In this document: in pieces, positions 16,535 through 26,217 of the stretch
How the letters are laid out: every line of letters starts with the position of its first letter
How positions within the stretch are numbered: the stretch's first letter is position 1
Source: Companilactobacillus allii
Lineage (GTDB): Bacteria; Bacillota; Bacilli; Lactobacillales; Lactobacillaceae
Length of the DNA stretch: 64,000 nucleotides
Assembly (NCBI RefSeq): GCF_001971585.1
Contig: NZ_CP019323.1
Location: forward strand, 1,168,053 to 1,232,052
Direction of reading: 5' to 3'
Position numbers and translations under genes: made by a program
Notes under the pieces: generated by a model
The model's input: only the letters and a program-made list of their open reading frames with translations
Told to the model about the DNA's origin: nothing
Databases searched by the model: none

Positions 16535-17530
16535 TTATTTAATCAACATGTTGATTTCTTCAACTTCATTTGAAGAGAATTCAAGATTATTCAAAGCTTG
16601 AAGATTCTCATCTAGGTGGTCATTGTTAGTAGTACCAATAATAACGCTGGCAACAACAGGATCTCGTAATAACCAAGCAAGTGACATCTGACTTAGTGTT
16701 TGGTCACGGTTCTTGGCCAATTCATTGAGTTTATTCAATTTAGCAACTAAGGCGTCACTTCCGTTATCCAAGAGGCTCTTATTAGTATGATGAATATTGA
16801 AGCTATCAGGGATACCTTTGAGATAGCGCTCAGACAATAGTCCTTCACACAATGGTCCGTAAGCAATTACTCCGGCACCATTGTCCTTAAGTAATTGCGA
16901 TAGGCCACTAGTTTCAACGTGATTATTCAATAAGTTCATACTCATTTGATCAAGAACAAATGGAGTATTGAGCTTTTTGAACATCGCAATTGCCTTTTTT
17001 AGTTCGGGTACTTCGTAGTTAGATACACCAACGTACAGGGCTTTACCTGATTTGACTACGTCATTTAAGGCTGTGACGGTCTCTTCGATCGGTGTAGCAT
17101 CATCATAACGATGTGCGTAATAAACATCAACGTAATCTAGGTTCAATCTTTGAAGCGAGTCGTTGATACCTTGGATGATTGACTTACGAGAAGTTCCAAT
17201 ACCGTAGGGTCCGTCATGTATTTCATAGCCGACCTTAGTAGAAATAACTAGTTCATCACGATATGATTTCAAGTCGTCCTTTAGGATTTGACCAAGAAGT
17301 TCTTCAGAAGTACCAAAGCCAGTTTGTCCATCACCATAATGATTAGCAACGTCAAAGTGAAAGATTCCTTTGTCAAAGGCGTGTAAGATCACATCACGTC
17401 TATCACTTAATGGATCGGCACTACCAAAATGGCGCCATAATCCTAGAGAAATCGGTGGTAACATCAAGCCGGTATTACCAGCGTGTCTAATAAAATTATT
17501 TGTATAACGATTATCTGATGCAGAATACAT
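16535..17530 (-). CDS. aldo/keto reductase (YghZ/L-glyceraldehyde-3-phosphate reductase-like)
   Basis: 331 aa, ATG preceded by AGGAGGTCATT on the minus strand. TIM-barrel NADPH-dependent reductase; catalytic tetrad visible as Asp60 and Tyr65 (FHFDVANHYGDG), Lys99 (VISTKVGY) and His140 (VYYAHRYD). The insert YEIHDGPYGIGTSRKSI and 'GLWRHFG' start resemble the YghZ subgroup, which reduces methylglyoxal or L-glyceraldehyde 3-phosphate; the true substrate is not set by sequence. Single gene with its own promoter and an upstream cre-like box. Confidence 0.85.
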   Translation of the reverse strand: MYSASDNRYTNNFIRHAGNTGLMLPPISLGLWRHFGSADPLSDRRDVILHAFDKGIFHFDVANHYGDGQTGFGTSEELLGQILKDDLKSYRDELVISTKVGYEIHDGPYGIGTSRKSIIQGINDSLQRLNLDYVDVYYAHRYDDATPIEETVTALNDVVKSGKALYVGVSNYEVPELKKAIAMFKKLNTPFVLDQMSMNLLNNHVETSGLSQLLKDNGAGVIAYGPLCEGLLSERYLKGIPDSFNIHHTNKSLLDNGSDALVAKLNKLNELAKNRDQTLSQMSLAWLLRDPVVASVIIGTTNNDHLDENLQALNNLEFSSNEVEEINMLIK

Positions 17531-17562
17531 TGTAATGACCTCCTAATTACTCATATCCTTTA

Positions 17563-17612
17563 ATAATAAGGCAACACGGATGGTTACTCAAGCAAGATGG
17601 TAAGCGCTATCT
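17563..17612 (-). promoter_or_regulatory. promoter and cre box of the aldo/keto reductase
   Basis: On the minus strand: -35 TTGAGT (17586-17591), 17-bp spacer, -10 TATTAT (17563-17568). Just upstream of -35 lies GGTAAGCGCTATCT (17599-17612, plus-strand reading), matching the CcpA consensus TGWAARCGYTWNCW at 13 of 14 positions. The upstream placement would suit activation as well as repression. Confidence 0.55.
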
Positions 17613-17636
17613 AATTTGTATAATAAAAAAAGTCCA

Positions 17637-17682
17637 AAAAAAATAAGCCTGTCTCTTGGGGGGACGGGCTTAATTTTTTGCT
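17637..17682. terminator. terminator-like hairpin in the akr-nox intergenic region
   Basis: TAAGCCTGTCTC pairs with GGGACGGGCTTA around TTGGG, with A-rich and T-rich flanks. No gene upstream on either strand within 100 bases, so it may be left from a lost gene or terminate a small transcript. Confidence 0.7.
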
Positions 17683-18289
17683 ACACACACTGTGTAACGG
17701 GTTACCAGTAGTGTTAGAGAATAGATATGGGTTGTGAGGTTTCCAAATTTGTCAAAAATAGAGAGGGATTTTATTAATTAATTGAAAGCATTCAATCAGT
17801 GATCATCGAAACGTGAAAATGGGAACTGACGAAACTTTAACTTAATAAATGGAAAATTGATTGAGGGGGGCAATTTTCATTTACATGAGTCAAAAATGGA
17901 AGTTGTAACGATATGAGGATGTATATCGCAACTAATCCATTTATTTAATAAAAGGAAGGAATTGCATTGGCAACCATATCTATATCTCTTTCACAACTAA
18001 GAGTATACAACATATGTTTAAACAGTTCTATCCATTTTAGACAAAAATTTTTATTTGTTTTTAATATCACAAATCGATGGTTTTGTATGATAATATAAGT
18101 ACTTCTCAGATTGCGGTCAAAAATTGGTATTTGGTTAGTGAGGGGAAGCAAAACATTACTGTTGCAACATTTCGGGTGCTTTGATTATTGAGGCATATTT
18201 TTTTAGTAAGTTTAGTTAAGCGCTTACAGTGCTAGACACTTTGTCAACAGCAATAGTTTTAGTTATCACAAAAAAGGATGGTAGATACT
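17683..18289. other. 600-bp region without a convincing gene, upstream of NADH oxidase
   Basis: No open frame here has both a start with SD and plausible protein composition. The region holds G-runs (TTGAGGGGGGCAATTTTC), and the 3' end carries the cre-like palindrome at 18215. It may contain the nox promoter and an upstream regulatory RNA or a decayed gene; I see no firm evidence for either. Confidence 0.4.
18215..18228 (-). promoter_or_regulatory. cre-like box upstream of NADH oxidase
   Basis: Minus-strand TGTAAGCGCTTAAC, 12 of 14 matches to the CcpA consensus and nearly palindromic, about 60 bases before the gene. The same 14-mer occurs at 63075. Confidence 0.45.
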
Positions 18290-19627
18290 ATGAAGGTTAG
18301 TATTATTGGTTGTACACATGCAGGTACATTTTCAGCAATGAATATTTTGAAGGCACATCCAGATTGGGAAGTCTCAGTTTTTGAAAGAAATGATAACTTA
18401 TCATTTCTATCATGTGGTATTGCCCTTTGGGTAAGTGATCGTGTTTCAGATCCAAATAAAATGTTCTACTCAAGTCCCGATGATTTAGCAAAACTAGGTG
18501 CAAAAATGCATATGTTGCATGATGTAACTAGTATTGACTTTGATAATAAAAAACTACACGTTAAGAATCTTGAGAATAATGAAGATTTCGAACAAGATTA
18601 TGATAAATTAGTCCTTACTACAGGTTCCTCACCGATCGTACCAAATATTCCCGGAATCAATTCCAGTAGAGTTCAATTATGCAAGAACTGGACAAATGCT
18701 ACAGAGTTGAAAGAGAATGCTAAGAATATTAATAGTGCAATCGTTATCGGTGCCGGCTATATTGGTGCTGAATTAGCTGAAGGTTATGCTACTCTTGGCA
18801 AGAAGACGACATTGATCGATGCACTTCCAGATGTTTTGGCAAAGAATTTTGATAAGAATATGTCTAAAGTAGCCGAAAAAGATTATATCGATAATGGCGT
18901 AACACTTGGACTTGGCGAGAAAGTTCAAGCGTTCGAAGAAGTAGAAGATGGCGTTATTGTTAAAACAGATAAGAACGAATACAAGGCTGATGTTGCAGTT
19001 ATGAGCGTTGGATTCCGTCCTAACACAGATATGTACAAAGACGAGTTCGAAACACTACCAAATGGTGCGTTGATCGTTGATAAGTATATGCACACAAGCA
19101 AACCAGATGTATTCTCAGCCGGAGATGCTGCATCAGTATTTTATAATCCAACAAATGATAATCAATATATTCCATTGGCAACCAATGCAGTTAGACAAGG
19201 TATCTTAGTTGGAGCTAATATCGAAAAAGATACAGCAGAATATATTGGTACACAATCATCATCTGCCGTTGAATTGTTTGGCAGAACATATGCCGCAAGT
19301 GGTTTAACAGCTGGACATGCAAAAGCTCTAGGTAAAAAAGTTGAAACAGTATCACTTGAAGACAACTATCGTCCTGAATTCATGTTGTCAACTACACCAG
19401 TATTGATGAACTTAGTATGGGATCCAGAGACAAGAGTAATAGTCGGAGGAGCTTTGACAAGTATGTATGATGTATCTCAATCAGCTAATTTGTTGTCATT
19501 AGCCATTCAAAAGAAAGTCACAATTGATGAGTTATCAATGGTAGACTTCTTCTTCCAACCAAACTTTGATAAACCAGTTAACTATGTAAGTGCTTTGGCA
19601 ATTGCAGCAGTTGAGAAAGCAAACTAG
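18290..19627 (+). CDS. nox: NADH oxidase, water-forming type (FAD-dependent)
   Basis: 445 aa from ATG 18290; AAAAGGATGG gives the SD, so the in-frame ATG at 18278 is too close. FAD-binding start (KVSIIGCTHAGTFSAM), redox-active Cys42 in FLSCGIALWV as in Nox/Npx enzymes, NADH-binding AIVIGAGYIGAELAEGY near residue 150, second FAD motif FSAGDAASV, and a C-terminal dimerisation domain. It reoxidises NADH with O2, probably to water via a Cys-sulfenic acid, and spares pyruvate for acetate. A repeated hairpin element begins just after the stop. Confidence 0.9.
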   Translation: MKVSIIGCTHAGTFSAMNILKAHPDWEVSVFERNDNLSFLSCGIALWVSDRVSDPNKMFYSSPDDLAKLGAKMHMLHDVTSIDFDNKKLHVKNLENNEDFEQDYDKLVLTTGSSPIVPNIPGINSSRVQLCKNWTNATELKENAKNINSAIVIGAGYIGAELAEGYATLGKKTTLIDALPDVLAKNFDKNMSKVAEKDYIDNGVTLGLGEKVQAFEEVEDGVIVKTDKNEYKADVAVMSVGFRPNTDMYKDEFETLPNGALIVDKYMHTSKPDVFSAGDAASVFYNPTNDNQYIPLATNAVRQGILVGANIEKDTAEYIGTQSSSAVELFGRTYAASGLTAGHAKALGKKVETVSLEDNYRPEFMLSTTPVLMNLVWDPETRVIVGGALTSMYDVSQSANLLSLAIQKKVTIDELSMVDFFFQPNFDKPVNYVSALAIAAVEKAN

Positions 19628-19628
19628 A

Positions 19629-19740
19629 GCGATACAAAACACGGTTAATTTCCGAGCATTAACATAATATAGGGTGCCATTCACGAATGTGAATGACGCC
19701 CTATATTACGTTAAGCGGAAGAAATTGTGTTTTGTATCGC
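19629..19740 (+). repeat. structured repeat element, copy 1 (after nox)
   Basis: Outer stem of 14 perfect pairs (19629-19642 with 19727-19740), an inner conserved asymmetric stem AATTTCCG / CGGAAGAAATT with a 3-nt bulge, and an about 26-bp inner hairpin closing on TTCAC-GAAT-GTGAA. Starts two bases after the nox stop. Same architecture as copies at 27700 and 42943 although most stem bases differ. No T-run follows, so it is not a plain terminator. Confidence 0.8.
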
Positions 19741-19806
19741 GTTTCAGCAAGTTTGAGGATAAAAAAGAAAAGCACAAATTCTTTTGACCAGAAAAAAATA
19801 AGAAGA

Positions 19807-19834
19807 GAAGAAATTGTGTTTTGTATCGCGTTTC
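19807..19834 (+). repeat. partial duplicate of the right arm of copy 1
   Basis: 28 bases identical to 19718-19745, followed by similar sequence (CGGCAAGTTTAGGCAGAAA versus CAGCAAGTTTGAGGATAAA). The left arm at 19629 can therefore pair with either right arm. The left half is not duplicated. Confidence 0.8.
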
Positions 19835-19973
19835 GGCAAGTTTAGGCAGAAACAAATACAACTGAAACCAAATTCACAAATTATTCCATATTTACGCGGA
19901 ATTACTTCATATTATCAAAGTACTATATGTATATGGTCAAAAACGAAAAGGCCAAATCAAAGAGGTGAATCAT

Positions 19974-20075
19974 ATGAAGAGACATCCATTTTTAGCCATT
20001 GCCGGAGTTTCAGTCCTCGCAACTGTATGTGGCAGAGCGGTTAAGAACTATAACGCAAAGAAACTATTCAACTAA
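19974..20075 (+). CDS. small hydrophobic peptide (33 aa)
   Basis: ATG with SD AGAGGTGA. Sequence has a basic start (MKRHPF), one hydrophobic segment (LAIAGVSVLATVCG) and a basic end (AVKNYNAKKLFN). Too short for family assignment; composition fits a single-span membrane peptide. It lies between the copy-1 repeat region and another possible micro-gene. Could be a stress or toxin-like peptide, but nothing proves it is expressed. Confidence 0.45.
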   Translation: MKRHPFLAIAGVSVLATVCGRAVKNYNAKKLFN

Positions 20076-20130
20076 AACTTAAAAGTAAAATAACAAAAAC
20101 AATCAAAATAAAAATAAAGAGGTATCGATT

Positions 20131-20205
20131 ATGTCTAATAAAAAGATCAAAGGCTTGCGTCAGCAAGCCTTTTTTGGTGTAATCGGCTTGATTATATGGT
20201 ATTAA
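20131..20205 (+). CDS. possible 24-aa micro-peptide overlapping a terminator
   Basis: ATG with SD AAAGAGG; MSNKKIKGLRQQAFFGVIG then LIIWY: basic front, hydrophobic tail. A good hairpin with T-run (20151-20175) lies inside the frame, so either the frame is chance or the RNA is read through. Low confidence. Confidence 0.25.
   Translation: MSNKKIKGLRQQAFFGVIGLIIWY
20151..20175 (+). terminator. rho-independent terminator
   Basis: AGGCTTGC-GTCA-GCAAGCCT followed by TTTTT. Perfect 8-bp stem, ends the short transcript carrying the 33-aa peptide. Confidence 0.85.
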
Positions 20206-20245
20206 TTATTAGAATGAAGAGTAGCGTTTTACGGGAGTTTACTTG

Positions 20246-22801
20246 ATGATTAAAAAAAATCGTATCTTATATTATATAGGTGCTTTTGGTATAAATTTGG
20301 CCATAATATCAGTTATCTTTTGGATCAATGGGTTAGTTCCATTTGGAAATTATAACTTTTTGACCAGTGACTTGGGGACACAATACATTGCGTTTTTGAC
20401 AGAGTTAAGACGTCAATTGGTCAGTGGTAATTTTCATTTGTATTTATTCAGCCAATCCTTAGGAGATAATTTCTTTCCTATAATCAGTTATTATTTATTA
20501 TCGCCGTTTAATTTGTTACTGGTCTTTTTCAAAGCCCAAAGTGTACCGATCGCAGCTGATGTCATAATCATGTTGAAGATATCGACCATGGGTGTGACAA
20601 TGGCGTATTTCTTCAAACAATATTTCAAACAGTCGAATCCGTCCAACTACATATTCACCGTGGCTTACGGCTTTTGTGGATTTGTTGCTTCGTATTTTTA
20701 TGATCTCATGTGGCTAGATGCTTTAATTATGTTGCCGATTGTTGCCGTTGGAGTTATGCGAGTTATTCAACAGCATAAGTATGTTTTATATTATTTTTCG
20801 ATATTATTATCTATTATATTTAATTATTACTTAGGATATATGTTATGTATCTTCTCAGTTTGTTTCTTTATTTACTTGGCATTAGAGAACAATTTAATGA
20901 AGCAAAGTAATCGTTTCGTGATAATTAGGAATTATCTTATCACCTCAATATTGGCTGGGCTTAGTTCAGCAGTCGTACTCGTACCAACTTTTGCTGGGAT
21001 GTTGAAAACGGCGAAGACTTCGTTTGATGGCTTCAATTATTTACCATCAGCCAGTTTTGGATTTGAGGCATTTACTCAACTTGGCATAGGTGGCAATACC
21101 TTTACCCAGAGATTACAACATGGACCATCAGTTTTTATGACATCGACAATTCTGATTTTGTTGTTGAGTTATTTCTTTAGTGACCGTGTCGAAAAAATCG
21201 ACAAGAATCATTCGTTATTCTTAATAGGGATTTTATTAGCCAGTATGTTTATTACGACCTTCAACACAATATGGCATATGTTTCAAAATCCAGCCGGATT
21301 CCCGTTTCGAAATAGCTTTATCTTTTCATTTGCTTGCATATTTATAGCAAGAAAAGCCTTCTCGGCTGGTGTGTTTAAAGATACTTCAACAATTATTAAA
21401 GCTACTTGTACTGCCGGAGGACTAATTAGTATTGGATACGCTACTGAATGGTTGATTCCACGTTTTATTGAGAGAATGGGTTATGAAAGACCTGATAACG
21501 AATACAATAGCTATTATTTCTGGCTGAGTTTGATATGTATTGTCATATCGGGATTTTTGATCTATCTGTTCCAGAAGAATCATTACTTTGGAATTTTGAT
21601 TTTATTGATGGTTTCATTTGAAGGATTCTCCAATTTTAATTCGGTGTTGGGGACTGCTTATTTGGGTGATCAACGAGTATACAGTCATCAGTATTCACGT
21701 GAAAATGATATTTTAGAGGACGTAAAGCACAGTAGTCATCCGGGACACAGAATAGTTGTCTCTAAATCTGGATTGAATAAGGCTTTTCCAGAACAATACA
21801 ATAATTATAATGATCCAATATTGTTTAATATCAATGGATTGAGTCTTTATAGTTCGACACTCAATCAGGATACGATGATGATGATGAATAACTTAGGCTA
21901 TTTTAGCTTAAATGTTAGACGTGTGAGTTATTTTGGTGGGACAGCACTGACCAATGCACTTTATGGTGTTTATTTTGATGTAAGTCAGTTGAATAAGCTA
22001 TACAAGGTCAACGAGAATTACGATGCACCAACTTTGGGCTTTCTTGTTAACAAAGATGTCTACGATTTTCAGATGATACCAAATCGTGCCTTAGATAATC
22101 AGAATCGATTATGGCAGGATTTGAATGGAAATAATACTGAATATTTGAAGAATGCTTCGATCCAGAATATGTCGCAAGAAGATGTCAAAAAGAGAACAAA
22201 GTACATTTATCAGCTGAAAACTGAAGCAAGAGGACCGTTATACTTCTACGTTTCTCCATTCAATTACTATAGCTCAAAAATATACGTGAATGGTAAGCGT
22301 ATCAGCACTCCTCAAATCAAAGTTCAAAAGTCTGCCGTTATGGACTTGGGTGATTTTAAGAAAAATGAATCAGTCAAAGTTGAAATACTGACTAGCAATC
22401 CACTTGAAATCAATCCTAGCTACTTTAGGACCTTGGATTCAAAAGTATTTGAACCTACTGTTGATAAGTTTAGAGCCAATTCAATGAAAATATCGTCTGA
22501 TTTGAATCATGATACGATCAAAGGAACTATTAAAGTTAAGGATGCTTCACCGTTATTATTGAGTGTGCCATATGATAACGGTTGGAGCGCATATGATAAT
22601 GGAAGAAAAGTCGAAATACACAAGGTTGTCAGTGATTTGATGGCGATTGATCTTAGTAAGGGATATCATAAGATAGAGTTGAAATACCAAGTTCCTGGAT
22701 TGAAGTTGGGATGGATTATTTCAATTACTTCAATGATCACTTTTGCCTTATATTTTGGTTATGATAAATATAAGAATAAGAACAAAAGTCAAGTGAAATA
22801 A
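20246..22801 (+). CDS. YfhO-family multi-pass membrane protein (polymer glycosylation)
   Basis: 851 aa from ATG 20246 (SD GGGAG; a TTG at 20243 is adjacent). About 12 hydrophobic segments in residues 1-470, with polar loop TSDLGTQYIAFLTELRRQ after TM1 as in GT-C type enzymes, a large extracytoplasmic part at 480-820 and one last TM (about 823-842). YfhO proteins act with a GtrB/CsbB-type undecaprenyl-phosphate sugar transferase to move sugars onto lipoteichoic acid or other wall polymers outside the membrane. A GtrB-like gene is at 37386. Family call strong; acceptor is inferred. Confidence 0.85.
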   Translation: MIKKNRILYYIGAFGINLAIISVIFWINGLVPFGNYNFLTSDLGTQYIAFLTELRRQLVSGNFHLYLFSQSLGDNFFPIISYYLLSPFNLLLVFFKAQSVPIAADVIIMLKISTMGVTMAYFFKQYFKQSNPSNYIFTVAYGFCGFVASYFYDLMWLDALIMLPIVAVGVMRVIQQHKYVLYYFSILLSIIFNYYLGYMLCIFSVCFFIYLALENNLMKQSNRFVIIRNYLITSILAGLSSAVVLVPTFAGMLKTAKTSFDGFNYLPSASFGFEAFTQLGIGGNTFTQRLQHGPSVFMTSTILILLLSYFFSDRVEKIDKNHSLFLIGILLASMFITTFNTIWHMFQNPAGFPFRNSFIFSFACIFIARKAFSAGVFKDTSTIIKATCTAGGLISIGYATEWLIPRFIERMGYERPDNEYNSYYFWLSLICIVISGFLIYLFQKNHYFGILILLMVSFEGFSNFNSVLGTAYLGDQRVYSHQYSRENDILEDVKHSSHPGHRIVVSKSGLNKAFPEQYNNYNDPILFNINGLSLYSSTLNQDTMMMMNNLGYFSLNVRRVSYFGGTALTNALYGVYFDVSQLNKLYKVNENYDAPTLGFLVNKDVYDFQMIPNRALDNQNRLWQDLNGNNTEYLKNASIQNMSQEDVKKRTKYIYQLKTEARGPLYFYVSPFNYYSSKIYVNGKRISTPQIKVQKSAVMDLGDFKKNESVKVEILTSNPLEINPSYFRTLDSKVFEPTVDKFRANSMKISSDLNHDTIKGTIKVKDASPLLLSVPYDNGWSAYDNGRKVEIHKVVSDLMAIDLSKGYHKIELKYQVPGLKLGWIISITSMITFALYFGYDKYKNKNKSQVK

Positions 22802-22863
22802 CTAATTATTATAAATAAGGCGTATAGTTTTCAATAATTGGTTATTTATTATAGAATTTCAGT

Positions 22864-22877
22864 ATGAAACGCTTACA
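22864..22877 (-). promoter_or_regulatory. cre box upstream of glpK
   Basis: Minus-strand TGTAAGCGTTTCAT, 13 of 14 matches to TGWAARCGYTWNCW, 22 bases before the glpK start and downstream of a possible -10 (TATAGA, 22850). That position fits CcpA roadblock repression of glycerol use on glucose. Confidence 0.65.
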
Positions 22878-22889
22878 TTAAAGAGATGA

Positions 22890-24407
<1,518 letters not shown>

Positions 24408-24441
24408 AAGTTAATAATACTGGCTAAATGTGAGGATAAAA

Positions 24442-25947
24442 ATGGATAAAGAACAATATGTGTTAGCAATAGATGAGGGTACAACAACAACAAGGGCAAT
24501 TATCTTTGATCATACTGGTAAGAAAATAGTTGCGGCTAGACATCCAATTAGACAGATCATGCCAAATCCTGGTTGGGTCGAACATGATGCGACTGAGATC
24601 TGGAATGCGGTTCAAACTACTATTGCAACGGCGCTGATCGAATCAGGTATTAAACCTGACCAGATCAATTCGATCGGTATCGCCAGTCAACGTGAAACTA
24701 GTGTAATTTGGGACAAGAAGACAGGATTGCCAATTCACAACGCAATTGTTTGGCAAAGTCGTCAGACTTCAAAGCTTGCCAATGAATTGATCAAGGATGG
24801 TTATGAAGATGAGATTCATCAAAAGACCGGCTTGATCGTTAGTCCATATTTCTCTGCAACGAAGATTCGTTGGATTCTAGACCATGTGGATGGTGCGCAA
24901 GAACGTGCCGAAAATGGTGAATTATTATTTGGGACTATCAATACTTGGTTGTTGTGGCAATTAACTGATGGACAGAGCTTTTTAACGGACTATTCTAATG
25001 CGAGTCGTACGATGTTATTTAATATTAATGACTTGAAATGGGATACTAGCTTGTTAAAATTGTTCAATATTCCTGAAAAGATGCTTCCTGAAGTCCGTTC
25101 TAATTCAGAATTATTTGGAACTACTAAGAATTATCACTTCTATGGTTCAGAAGTTCCAATCACTGGGATGATCGGTTCTCAACAAGCTTCGTTGTTTGGA
25201 CAGATGGCCTTTGAGCCGGGGATGGTTAAGAATACTTATGGAACTGGTGCTTTCGCTGTTATGAACACTGGAAATAAACCGGCTCTTTCAGATAATAATC
25301 TTCTTACTACTATTGCTTATGGAATTAATGGAGAAATAAAATACGCTCTAGAAGGTAGTATCTTTGTGGCCGGTGGTGCACTTCAATGGCTTCGTGATGG
25401 AATGAGAATGATCAAGAATACTCCTGATACTGATGCCTTTGCGAAGAAATCCACTAGTCAAGATGAAGTATATGTTGTTCCGGCATTTTCTGGATTAGGT
25501 GCACCTTATTGGGATGACGCAGCTCATGGTACTGTGTTTGGAATTACTCGTGGTACAACAAACGATGATTTCATTAAGGCCACTTTACAAGCCATTGCCT
25601 ACCAAACTAAAGATATTATCGACACGATGAATTCGGATTCTGGTATACCGATCGAGGTCTTGAAGGTCGATGGGGCCGCCACTAAGAACGATTATCTGAT
25701 GAAATTCCAATCTGATCTATTAGGAATTCCGCTACAAGTGTCATCTGAATTAGAGACGACGTCTCTTGGTGCCGCATTCTTAGCCGGTCTAGGTAATGGA
25801 TATTGGAAAGATATCGAAGACATTAAAAAGAATTACAAAACTGGCACAGTTTATGAACCTGATATGGATGAGAAAACTAGAGATAACTTATATGATGGTT
25901 GGAAAGAAGCCGTGAATGCCACTATGGCCTTCAAACATCATAGATAG
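24442..25947 (+). CDS. glycerol kinase paralogue lacking the catalytic aspartate
   Basis: 501 aa from ATG 24442 (SD GTGAGGA; in-frame upstream ATA/GTG positions lie in the SD). Close paralogue of the preceding glpK over its whole length, with phosphate motif [12 protein letters not shown], Arg84-Glu85, Trp104 and Tyr136 kept. The residue matching catalytic Asp245 is Ser246 ([13 protein letters not shown]), from TCT at 25177-25179, and KVDGGAANN has become KVDGAATKN. The frame is intact, so selection on another role (regulatory, altered substrate or hetero-oligomer) is possible. Likely co-transcribed with glpK; 34-base gap. Confidence 0.85.
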   Translation: MDKEQYVLAIDEGTTTTRAIIFDHTGKKIVAARHPIRQIMPNPGWVEHDATEIWNAVQTTIATALIESGIKPDQINSIGIASQRETSVIWDKKTGLPIHNAIVWQSRQTSKLANELIKDGYEDEIHQKTGLIVSPYFSATKIRWILDHVDGAQERAENGELLFGTINTWLLWQLTDGQSFLTDYSNASRTMLFNINDLKWDTSLLKLFNIPEKMLPEVRSNSELFGTTKNYHFYGSEVPITGMIGSQQASLFGQMAFEPGMVKNTYGTGAFAVMNTGNKPALSDNNLLTTIAYGINGEIKYALEGSIFVAGGALQWLRDGMRMIKNTPDTDAFAKKSTSQDEVYVVPAFSGLGAPYWDDAAHGTVFGITRGTTNDDFIKATLQAIAYQTKDIIDTMNSDSGIPIEVLKVDGAATKNDYLMKFQSDLLGIPLQVSSELETTSLGAAFLAGLGNGYWKDIEDIKKNYKTGTVYEPDMDEKTRDNLYDGWKEAVNATMAFKHHR

Positions 25948-26074
25948 AGATAGATGGTACTTTTACTGACAAAAGTCAGTCCTATATTATGCTTCAAATT
26001 CAAGTAAACTTGACTTTATTCACACGTTTATTGGTAATTGAACTGCTTTTTTCAGAAAATTGAATAATTACATA
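25948..26074. other. intergenic region after the glpK pair
   Basis: A short hairpin ACTGAC-AAAA-GTCAGT (25965-25980) lacks a T-run. No open frame of interest. Confidence 0.4.
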
Positions 26075-26110
26075 AATAAGAGCTTATATTAAAAGACTCT
26101 TATTTTTTTT
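26075..26110 (+). terminator. terminator upstream of the peptide transporter
   Basis: AATAAGAGCTT and AAGACTCTTATT form an imperfect stem followed by eight Ts. Likely ends the glpK transcript. Confidence 0.75.
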
Positions 26111-26151
26111 GTTGATATAACAACATTTCTGATTTAAATATTAAAAAAGTT

Positions 26152-26180
26152 TTGACAGATTATCTATAAGAGCTTAATAT
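26152..26180 (+). promoter_or_regulatory. promoter of the POT transporter
   Basis: TTGACA (26152-26157), 17-bp spacer, TAATAT (26175-26180); a consensus -35 and near-consensus -10, about 38 bases before the start codon. Confidence 0.8.
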
Positions 26181-26217
26181 AAGTCTATCGTTGTGTAATG
26201 TGAGGAGAGAATTTTTA

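Noticed and set aside
17945-18151. 68-codon minus-strand frame upstream of nox
   Set aside because: No SD, composition unlike neighbouring proteins, no recognisable features.
19814-20044. 76-codon frame overlapping the repeat and the 33-aa peptide
   Set aside because: Starts inside the duplicated repeat arm; composition is not protein-like, while another frame has a good SD.
25965-25980. Terminator after the second glycerol kinase gene
   Set aside because: Hairpin ACTGAC-AAAA-GTCAGT has no T-run; a better terminator lies at 26075.
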